From: Paraphysoderma sedebokerense
Lineage: Eukaryota > Blastocladiomycota > Physodermatomycetes > Physodermatales > Physodermataceae
Assembly: GCA_025602915.1 (NCBI GenBank)
Contig: JAHLJZ010000013.1
Location: 248,001 to 312,000 of the forward strand
Direction of reading: 5' to 3'
DNA: 64,000 nucleotides
Position 1 is the first letter of the stretch; the number at the start of each line of letters is the position of its first letter. The notes beneath the pieces are model-generated. The model saw only the letters and a list, made by a program, of their open reading frames with translations, did not search any database and had not been told where the DNA came from. Positions 50,282-61,100 of the stretch are shown here, piece after piece. The position numbers and the translations under genes are program-made.

Positions 50282-53200
50282 ATGTCCACTCTACGACTTT
50301 ATTTTCGACTGGTCATGATTTGGCTTTGTCTCCTCTATGCTCTGCCAACAGCACGAACGAATCCTTCCCCTTTTTACTTGAATGCGACTTGGACAAACAG
50401 CCTTTCAAACTCCGATACAATTATCGCCAGTGCTTTCGACGACTCTATTGGCGTCGTCTACATGCTCGATAGTCGATTTGTCGCACATAGATTAACATAC
50501 TACACGCTTACTGCCTATAACAGCAGAAATTGGTCTTCTATTGTTGATTCAGGAATGTTTCCATGGCTTGAAGACAGGTATATAGTTCATTACATTGAAA
50601 TTTGATATTAAATATTCCAAGTTAATTACAACTGTACGCATCTAAATTCTTCAGGAGAACTAAGAATGCGGTCTTAGCAGTCAATCCTTACAGTTCGGAA
50701 CTATTTTTAGCGGTAATACATTTAGATTCGATCAAATGAAAATATGATAATTAATTATCAGAAATTTTTATCTAATAGACGTATTGTTACAGCGATTGCA
50801 AATCTACCTTAAGAGTTCATCGCTTCTTTGCAAATTTAACCCAAATCGGAACACCCGCGATATATGAAGGGAAAGACTGCCGAATCTGCTTAAATGGAAT
50901 ATGCCGTCTTGATTCAGTCCGTCCGCCAACTTTCTTTGATAGACAATATCAGAATCCGTGAGTATGATAAGTTTTGAATTGTGAGCAGCCATGCAGCCAG
51001 ACGACACACAGTCTGGAACTAACCCACTATCTTTTCTAGCCGAATCAAGCTGTACTTCGAATCAGGCGAACAACTTCATATTGCTTTATTTCATGACACC
51101 CGCGACGTCAGAAGCACTTGGTTAGCCAAGATAAGGATCTCGCATTCCACACTCTCACGACAGTTAGACGTAGTTTTGCAACATTCCGCCTTCGCCATTG
51201 ACTTTGGATGTAAGAATGGTGTCGTCTGCATTTGGACGAGCCCTAGAGTTGTTATGGAGTACAACCTTCAGAATTATTCCCAACAAAGCGCAGTCACAAT
51301 AAACGCTACATCTACTCCAGTTCAGTATGACCCAGCGATCGAAAGATTCGGAAATCTAACATTCTTTCTTAACTGGCTACAAAGTGGTTCTAACCAACTA
51401 ATTGTACACAGTAAAAACACCGCACATGGTTCATTGGCGGCGGAAATGCTACCAATTAGACAGGGCTCTCCAACCCAAACTAATATCGCTTTAGGAATGT
51501 CGCTTGGAGGATCTCTGTTCGCCGGTTTCACCACGAATCTTACACAGTCGAGCGGCAGTAGTGGTTTTGACATTGCCATTTCAAGATATGATTCTTCCCT
51601 TCAGCTCCTCTCAACTACTGTGCTGTCTACAGTTGGCCAAGATAACCTATCATCGGTGATTCCACGAATTAATAACGACGGATTCAGTGTTGTTGGGACA
51701 ACTGATGGTTCATTAACCCAAACGAATGCAACTACATCAAGGTCACGGGTTTTCTTCGTAGCGCATTTCATTCCATTTTCGATTTCGAATGTGAGGCCAC
51801 GTACAGTTGCTCCGGGACAAACGATTGAAATTCGATTTGCGCCCTTTCCGCTAAATGCTACTGTTGCTGTTTCCACAAATCTTCCTAGCGTGATATTTAA
51901 TGGTCAGAGATGTACCAATACATTTTGGAATGGAAGTTCTTTGAACACCACTGTCGGCTCGGGGGTGGGAGGTAAATAGGCACAATAATCAAACTATTGT
52001 ACGGCGCTAAATTTAAATATTGCAATCTTAGGGCCTTACGAGCTCGCCGTGATTTTTGATTATCTTCCCTTTCGACCAAGTGTTTTTAACAATAGCATCT
52101 TATCCTTTCATCCTCCCATCGTGGTGAATGTAGCTCCATCCGTGGGGCCGGCTGGTAAGTTGTCTTGTATATAGTCCGAACGGAAATCATTAAACCCGAT
52201 CTAACAGTAAGTCCTTTTAGTTGGATATTCCGTTAATATTGAATTCATACCAATCGGTAATATGACTCAGAGTTTGGCCGTTGAAATTGGTGGAAGAACG
52301 TGTGGGAATGTCGTTTCAGTTGATAGACTATTAAGATGCACTCTACCTCCCGGTAAGTTGCAAGAATCAACCATTTCTATTCAACTCTACTTTATTAATC
52401 TTGGTTTTAAATAGGCACCGGCCGAAATCATTCTGTTGTAGTAATCATTGGAGGAGTGCGAAGCAACGGATCTGTCTTCGTATCTTACGAGGCCCCCATT
52501 TTAAGCCAAATTGTTCCACCCATTGGTCCCACTGCCGGTAACAACATAGTCAATCTAACGTCCGTCGAAATTTTCTTTTTCTCATAGCTCCTCTGTATAC
52601 TGACCGATCATATGCTTTAAACCAGGGGCGCGAATTTCGGAATTTGCTCATCTTTTACATGTATACCACCCCCTAACTCCTGGGTGACCATCGGTGGGCA
52701 ACTTTGTGGGAACTTGACAGTTTTCTCGGACAGCCGTCTGAGCTGTATTGCGCCAAGCGGAACTGGATTTAATCGGACTGTCCGTTTAAGCATTGATGGG
52801 CAGGAGAGCAATCAACTTTTCTACACTTACGGCAGACCTGAAATCTCAGGTCTTGTCCCTAGATCTTCAATTCAACCGAACCCGGTAAGTCTACTCCCGC
52901 TAATTTGCCCACTTATTCGGTCCTTTATAACGGCGTCGACAGGCAATTTACGTAGAAGGGATCAACTTCGGGTCTGATTCCAAAGTTATTTCCGTGAAGT
53001 TTGTCAACGTAGATAATTCGCTTGAATACCGTTGCCCCATTTTAATATTGAATTCGGACAGTAATCTTCTCTGGTAAGTCTTATCACTTGTTCCAGGTAT
53101 TGTGAAGACAAAAACCTCAGTCGATTTTTTTGTTCAAAAAAGCCAATTTGGAAATCAAACTATTCCCCTATTCGCCGAGTTCGATGTAATCATAACTGTT

Positions 53201-56200
53201 TTAGGCCAATCGAGCTTGCCATCCAGCGGTAGCAAATTTTACAGCGGAATCGCCAACAATCCGCCAGTTGCTTATCAGTTCAAAATAACAACAAACGAAG
53301 ATGAGGCAGCAATTATTCATTTGAAAGGCAGCGATCCCGATGATGGGGATACAGTCAGAGTTTTCGCAGTCAATACGCCGCAAAGGGGAGATCTATACTA
53401 TTACTTACCTACATCAATCAATCCCAGAGGGCCTCGCATAGATACATCCTTATGGCCAATTGAGCTGCCGTTCGGGCAGGCGATTTACGTGCCCGCACCT
53501 GATTTTAACGGAGAAGACTATTTCTCCTTCATCGTGCGGGACAAATACAACGCAGGTTGGTGCATTCGAGGATGTCATCTAACCTGATTGTCATTTGCAA
53601 CAACTAACGGCTGCCATCTTTAGAGTCTTCCCTGACATATGCAAACGTTTCGGTTTTACCCATTAGTGATCGCCCTGTTGCCAGTCCGTTAAACGTCACC
53701 ATTACTGAAGACAACGACGCAATCCTTAATTTTACTGCCTCTGATCCAGACTCTCCTCTCTCTACAATAAGCATTATCATCATGACATTACCTTCCGCAG
53801 GCCAAATATTTGAGCTAGATCATGAACATAAACCGATCTCAGTCATTTTCAACGTTCCCTTTGAATTGTCCAATAAAACAAAAAGCGTTATGTACAAGCC
53901 GCCTCTAAATTCAGCCGGTATTGTCAATGGGTTATCGTTCAAAGTGCGAGACGACACAGCAGATTCTTTGAACGAGGCGCAAGTCACAATTGTCATTGAA
54001 CCCGTCAATGACGCTCCGACGGCTTCCAATAAGACGTATGCGATCCTGGAGGATTCAGTTACTACCTTATCATTTGAGTGCTCAGATGTCGATGTCGGGG
54101 ACAGCTTATCTGTATATATCGAAACGGTTCCGCCATCGGAAGCAGCAAATCTATTCATTCCAGGTTCAAGATTTAAAGCACTGTACGTTATTTTAAGTCA
54201 CTGAAAATATAAATGTTTTTACCTAATGCTGTCGATTTCTAGCGTTTACCCAAGCGATATTGTTCCTGCGTCTTTAACATTAGAACTTGCGCCAAACTTT
54301 CACGGCGACGTGTCTATCGGTTACCGGTGTAGCGACGGCCTCTTGTCGAGTGAAGTTGCATACATCAATGTGCAAGTCGCTAATGTGAACGACGCGCCAA
54401 CTGCTTTATCTCGGACCGTTGTGGCGGAAGAAGATACTGAGACCTCAATTCAACTCTCTGTATCAGATTTTGAAACTCCTGACCGACTTTGGGTTACGAT
54501 CCTGGACCTTCCTCGACAGGGGATCTTGCTTGCACAAACCAACAACACTGATCCTCGAAACGACTCATGGGCAGTAATTACCACTAATATGGTTCCGTAC
54601 ACGCTGCCTTTTTACAGAAGAAATTTGAGTTTCCGCCCAGTTGCAGATACACATGGTGACCCTTACGCAGCGTTCACTTTCCGCGCTGACGATGAGGTCG
54701 ATGAGTCAAATGTTGCCACTATTAATATCAAAGTAAATCCCGCCAATGGTGAGTATTAATGCTTCACTGTACCGTTTCAACCATCGAGCTACTTAATATT
54801 GCCAACATAGATCCTCCCACGATTAATCTTACATCTCTAAACATCTTGGCGTATGAAGACCAAGAAGTTGCCATTACATTAGATATTTATGATGTGGATC
54901 TGAATGATCGGTTGTTGGTTAAGATAACTGATATTTCTGTTAACGGAACATTATTATTTCATTTTGATCGACGAATCAATTCTCGGACCCAGTTGACAAT
55001 TGGAGAGGGCAGTGAGATATCAGGCCCCCCTTATGTTGTGGTTTTCCGCCCTTTTCGTGATTTCTTCAGCGAAACCGAAGAATCGCTCCAAAAGTTCAAC
55101 GTGACCCTCGCAGATCTATCTGGTGCTGGCTCGTCCCACCGAATCAGTTTCTCGGTTCTTCCAGTAAATGATGCCCCAATTATCAATTGCGTAACGAATT
55201 CAATTGAACTCCCATTGGAATTTTTGATTAAAAATTTTACAACACTCAATTTTGACATTGAATTAACGGATCCTGATGATACCAACGTGAATCTGGTTTT
55301 GGTTAACGCTCCTCGACTGGGTCACTTGACAGCTGACGGAGTGATTCTTGCGGAGGGCAGTCAATTTACCTCCACTCGGTTGAACTTCCAATCAAACAAT
55401 TCAGGAGGGGGATTTCCGTACTCAAATTTTTCACTGTATGCGATCGACGAGACTGGTGCAGTGTCCAATACTTGTACTTTTCAGTTTACATTTACTTGCC
55501 CTCCTCGTAAGTATCATCCTTAACATCAGACATCGCAATGACTGAATTAATAGAAGCATTTCCGCAGGTCACTATAACAACATATTTTCTAATAATGAAG
55601 GACCGATTTGTAGCGCCAATTGTCCGGTGAGTTATCTTTATATTTCCACCTACTTCACTGGGTTTATGCTGACATATCAGTCTTTCCGTGATAGGCTGGC
55701 TCTTTCTGCAGGTAAGTCTACCATAAAATATGTCTTCTACTGATAAAATCATATTGATTGGATTGTATTTTCTTTCCAGCCACGACGGAAGGCACAGTCC
55801 AATTCCAAATTCCGGCTGGTGGAAGAGTGATTACAGCAGCGCTTTCGTGCCTTGCATACCAGTAAGTTTGGCTAATTCTCCCAATAAATTCCTGGAATAA
55901 GTACAGTAACACTATTCGAAAGCCTGACGCTTGCCCAGGGTCTAAAACGCTTTGTGCTGTGGGATATGAAGGACCTCGGTGTGGTAGATGTTCACAGGGA
56001 TTTTATCGTATTTCTGGCACTTGTAGATCATGCGATACCGCTTTGCCAGATTGGTTGATATTAGCGGGGACTATTGGAGCCTTCGTTTTGCTTGGTGCCG
56101 TTTCGTTAGCATTGAAAGCTGTCCCAAGGTGACGATTATAAAGAATGTATATATTTCGCCGGCGCTAATTCTCATTTAATCTTAGCGAAGGATTAGTGAA

Positions 56201-57725
56201 CATTTTACTCAATTTCATTCAGACGGTTGCGCTGTTCAACCAGTATGAGCTATTTAATTCTATATCTAGCTGCTGCCGATTCTGACAGAATTCTATCACA
56301 TACAGGCTGAACTTTCAAGAGTACCCTGACTTGAAGCGTCTAATTGAAAACTTTAATAATGTCGGTTATCTGAATATTGAATTTGCGGCGCCCGAATGTA
56401 TCCTCTCGCAATATGAATTTATTGAATCCTTCGATTACCGATTCAAATTTATCGTGACGGCTCTACTTCCGCTGATATTTCTTGTCATTATAAATTTAAT
56501 CGCTGTCCTCAATACTTACCCGATTCTGTTGGTATTTTACCGGATGCAGCGTTTTGTGACTGGAAGAGATCGTATTACCTCTGATCAATTGTATGAACGT
56601 CAGAACACGATGTTCGTTAACTGTATTCACGCATACAATACCCTTCTAAGCATGATATATATCATCATAGTCAACCAAACAGTCTCGTCAGTATCGATAC
56701 GAAATATTATTCATTGCTTGCGTTAACTAAGCTTTACCGATTTTTCGTTTTGTAGAATGTTTGATTGTAGTAAAGAGCTAGATGGACAATATTGGATGGA
56801 CGCTCAACCCGACTCACTCTGCTATCAAGGTTGGTGGTTGAATTACGCGAATCTCGCATATGTAGCGTTGGCTATTTATGTCATCGGTGAGTAAAACTCT
56901 CGTTAGATGTTGATGGCATATTGCTGATAATACTTGATCTAGGTATTCCATTTTACTTCTGCATCTTGATATTTCTGTACTATCAGAACTTTTTCCTTGG
57001 TGGAAGATGGATGGAGGCCAGGGAATACGCAGAAAGAATATTGAATGTCCGAAAGAGCTACTTCAAAGTAACGCACCAGTATTTCATCGTCATTCAGTTA
57101 TTACGAAAGCTCTCTATCGTGGTAAGTTCTCCTGCAAACTAGGGTATCCTGAGAGTAATCAGGCCAACTGAGATTGTTTGCGATTGTGTTTCTAGTTCGT
57201 CAAGGTTTTCTTCACTAGATATTTGATCCTACAAGCTGTACTTTCGTCCGTCATTTTGTCCATCGACGCGGTATTATCAGCCAAATATCTTCCATACGTT
57301 TTAAAATCCCTCAACGCATTAGAAGTCATTTGTACCCTTTCCGCCATTATCATCATGAACGGAGCGCTTTTGTGAGTCTTGCTGGCTTGCGACTTTACAT
57401 TGCCTTTGTATTGACCTTTACGGCTCTTAGGATCCACACAGATCAATTCGAGCGCGGTACGGCACAGCGGGACATTGCAGCGGGGATTATCGCTTCTTTG
57501 ATAATCGGTTGCGTCACCGTATTGATTATAATGGTAATCAAGGAGATAGTCGTGCGCATCAGGAAGTGGCAGGAAGCAGACAAGAACTCACATATTTTCG
57601 ATGAAAGTATCCTGGCAAGTGCTCAAATTGGTGGTTCCATTAGCAGGCGAAAATTGAAGGATACCACCTATCTAAGAAAAGTTCTTGAGCAAGCCGTTGT
57701 CGCTACAGAGGAATCGACAAATTAA
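50282..57725 (+). CDS. Giant receptor-like membrane protein, copy 2
   Basis: The exon plan parallels copy 1 and every junction I checked keeps phase, giving about 2,000 residues. The signal peptide is MSTLRLYFRLVMIWLCLLYALPTA. All regions are present: N-terminal ectodomain, IPT/TIG-like Ig region, tandem-95 repeats (PVNDAPTA, NVNDAPTA, PVNDAPII), the Cys-rich stalk (GPICSANCP, CAVGYEGPRCGRCSQGFYR), APECIL and the multi-TM domain, ending VATEESTN. It is the most divergent copy in the first tandem-95 repeat, but close to copy 3 in the exon around 54900-55050. An exon at 50781 onward has extra Cys (KDCRICLNGICR) absent from the other copies. One intron uses a weak donor (GTCCGT near 52560). It looks intact. 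Confidence 0.83.
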
Positions 57726-58117
57726 AGCCAAGTAATTAATTTTGATTATACGTGATCCATAACAGTTTAGATTAAATGTAATTGCGTTAGTTTCATTAAT
57801 ATTTATGTTACTTTAAATTGGTGATCTTCATCTCTGACAATGGGGCGGAGCCTGTTTATCTTTGCAAGTGGCAACGAGAGTGCAACGAGGTCAACGAATG
57901 TACGCGGTGGGAGGCATTATATATTGGAAGAAGTCCGCGACCGAGATACCGAGTCTCCGTAGTCCGTCATCCGTGTCTCCGAAGTCCAAAAGCAACAAGA
58001 CTGAGAGCTACCAAGGATCCAAATTCCAAGAGTCAAGAACATTTCAGTTATTGAAGTGGCATATTAAATTTCGCTCTTTGTTGAGAATTTAGGAACCACC
58101 CTTTTCCCCCTTATTGA
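57726..58117. other. Spacer between giant-gene copies 2 and 3
   Basis: About 0.39 kb. It includes a TATA-like ATTATATATTGG near 57917 and a stretch at 57935-57995 with repeated CCGAG/CCGT-type words. It should hold the promoter of copy 3. No gene is visible. Confidence 0.5.
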
Positions 58118-61100
58118 ATGTTGCTGCCTCATATTACAACAATCGCAATGCACCTCCACCTGTACCCACTACATCTCCACCTTTCCATTGGCTTTCTTTG
58201 CTTTCTGGCTACCTTGCCCCCGGTACTATCGGATTATTCCCCTTTCTACATGAATGCAACGTGGACAGGTGACATCTCATCGTCGACGACCATTATAGAC
58301 AGTGCTTTCGATATCTCAAATAATTTAGTATATATATTGGACAGTCAATTTAAGGCGTACAAAGTTGACTATTATACATTATCCTTGACATCCACGAAAG
58401 ATTGGTATTCTAATGTTGATAGTAAGATGTTGCCATGGTCTCACGAAAGGTAATTATAATGCGGCTACCTGGAAAACCAAAGCCGAATGGTTGATGTCAA
58501 ACTCAAAATTCACTCTCTTTGCCAGGAAAACGAAGAACGCGGTTTTGAAAGTGAACCCTCACAGCTCGGAATTGTTTTTAGGGGTATATATTTCCCTCTT
58601 TGCCCAGTTGAGAGAAGCAGCAATGTTGCTGACTGCGCTTTGTTTTCCATCCAAAAGACGTATTGTTACGCCGGCTCCGGAACTTCAATTCTCATGATCA
58701 ATCGATTTGATATGAATTTGAATCGAATCGGTAGTTCCGTCACGTATAATTATAATTCAGGCATTTTTTTCTTGAACCAGCATCCCAACCCGTAAGCGTT
58801 ATGACCGAATTTTTATTAATCGATAGAACCATATTAACCATTACAGCTGTGCTACATTCTAGGCGCATCAAGCTATTTTTTGAATCGCGCGAAACACTTC
58901 ATGTTGCTTTCTTTCACGATGATAGTAACAACAAAAATACGTGGCTGTCGAAAATAGATATAAATTACCTGTCCGGCAGCACTAGTGCTTCAATGGCGAA
59001 GATAAAAGACAATCCAGTGCAAATCCCTGCAGTTGCCATAGACTTTGGGTGTAAGGGGGATGCAGTTTGCATCTGGGCAGATTCCAGGTCTGTGACGGAA
59101 TACAGGCTTCTAGATTATTCGCAGAGAAGCAAAAGTACAATTGATTCTTCAGCGATACCTATACTGTATGACCCAGCAATTGATCGATTCGAAAATACAA
59201 CATACTTCCTCCATCGAAAAATCAGCGACAACAGCAAGTTAATAGTACACAGTAAAAATATAACGTTCAATACCACGGGTGCCGATATGTTACCGTTCAT
59301 GTATGACTTCCCCGCACAAATCAATATCGCCTTAGGCACATCTGCTAGTGGGTCGGTTTTTGTGGGTTTCACATCCAACATAACCAATTCAACTCTCAAT
59401 AGCTACGACATCATCGTTTCTCTGTATGATCCTTCAGTTCGCCGCCTATCAACCACAGTAATGTCGACGGTTAAACAGGATAATCTCTCATTACTTATTC
59501 CTCAAAGCAATGGCGACAATTTCGGTGTTGTGGGTACATCGGACGGTGATGTGAATGATCCCAAACTAGCTACTTCAACTTCACGAATCATGTTTCTTGC
59601 GCATTTCCAAGCAATACGCATAACGGATGTTCAGCCTGCCATTGTTGCTCCGGGCCAAAGCATTGTGATTCAATTTTCACAACTCCCCCAAAAAGCTACC
59701 ACTACGGGTTTTCCCATAGTGAAATTTAACGGCCAACTGTGTACAAACGTAACGTGGAATTCACAAGCATTAAGGGCTACTGTCGGCTCAGGCGTGGGAG
59801 GTAAATAAATATGCATACTGCGTTTACACCGCCATGTAGATCAATAATATTATATTCATAGGACCTTACGAGCTATCAGTGAGATTTGACTATATCCCAT
59901 TCACACCTAGTGTTGCTACGGATACTATGTTATCTTTCCAGGATCCTGTAATTTTGAACGTAAGCCCTTCTGAGGGCCCTGCTAGTATGTCGCTTTAATT
60001 AACCAAACCACGCAGATTGGGATTTCTTTATTGACTGTGTGTTTAGGTGGATTTCTTATAGATATTATAATGAATCCTATCGGTAATATGGTCCCCTCTT
60101 TGGTTGTTAAAATTGGCGGAAGACTATGCGCCAGTGTGATTCAAACATCAGACAGTTCTTTGAGATGTACTGTGGGTGCAGGTAAAGTGCACGCCTGTAC
60201 GCAACTCTCAACTTGTACGCCATTAAGTAGATTGGCTATAGGTACCGGTCGGAATCACTCTGTTATAGTAGCGATTGGAGCGAGCCAAAGCAATGGATCT
60301 GTCTCCATTTCCTATAATGCTCCAATTTTATACCAAATTGTACCTTCTTTGGGCCCTGTAGCAGGCAACAATGAAGTAAATCTAACGTATGATGATTTAC
60401 CAATCACAATTTCACTCCTTCTCCAACCTAACTGGCCTTATACTATCGGAACAGAGGTGTTAACTTCGGAACCTGTTCAACTGGGATTCCATGTACTCCA
60501 GCAGCTGACTCTTGGGTGACCATCAATGCGAAGAACTGCACAAACTTAAAGCTCTTTTCGGATAATCGGCTCACCTGTATCGCACCCAGTGGTGTTGGCA
60601 TTAATCATACTGTTCGTCTCAGCATTGATGGACAGGAAAGTAATGCTGTTTTGTATTCGTACGAAAGGCCTCGTATTTCGGTTCTGGTCCCAAGAACCTC
60701 GGTTCAACCCAATCCAGTAAGTTGGATATATTGTATATCTGTGTCATAGACTGGTCTTTAACCATATATAAGACGGTTTATATTGAAGGTTTCAACTTCG
60801 GATTTGATGCTAGCAACGTTTCCGTTGACTTTGCGCAAGTCAATACCACAACGTTGTTCTCTTGTCCTAATGTTACATTGACTTCTGATAGCAATCTCCG
60901 GTGGTAAGTGCAGTCGTCTGCTCTCTAAATTCTGCCAACTTTGATCTCCCCTTCCTAACCTGTGCTGCCAAAAGTGAATTTGGTAGTGTCAACATTACGC
61001 TGTCCGCCGAATTCGATGTGTCAATTACCGTTTTCGGGCAAAAAAGCTTCCCTTCTAGTAACAGCAAATTCTACAGTGGAATTACAAACAACCCCCCAAT

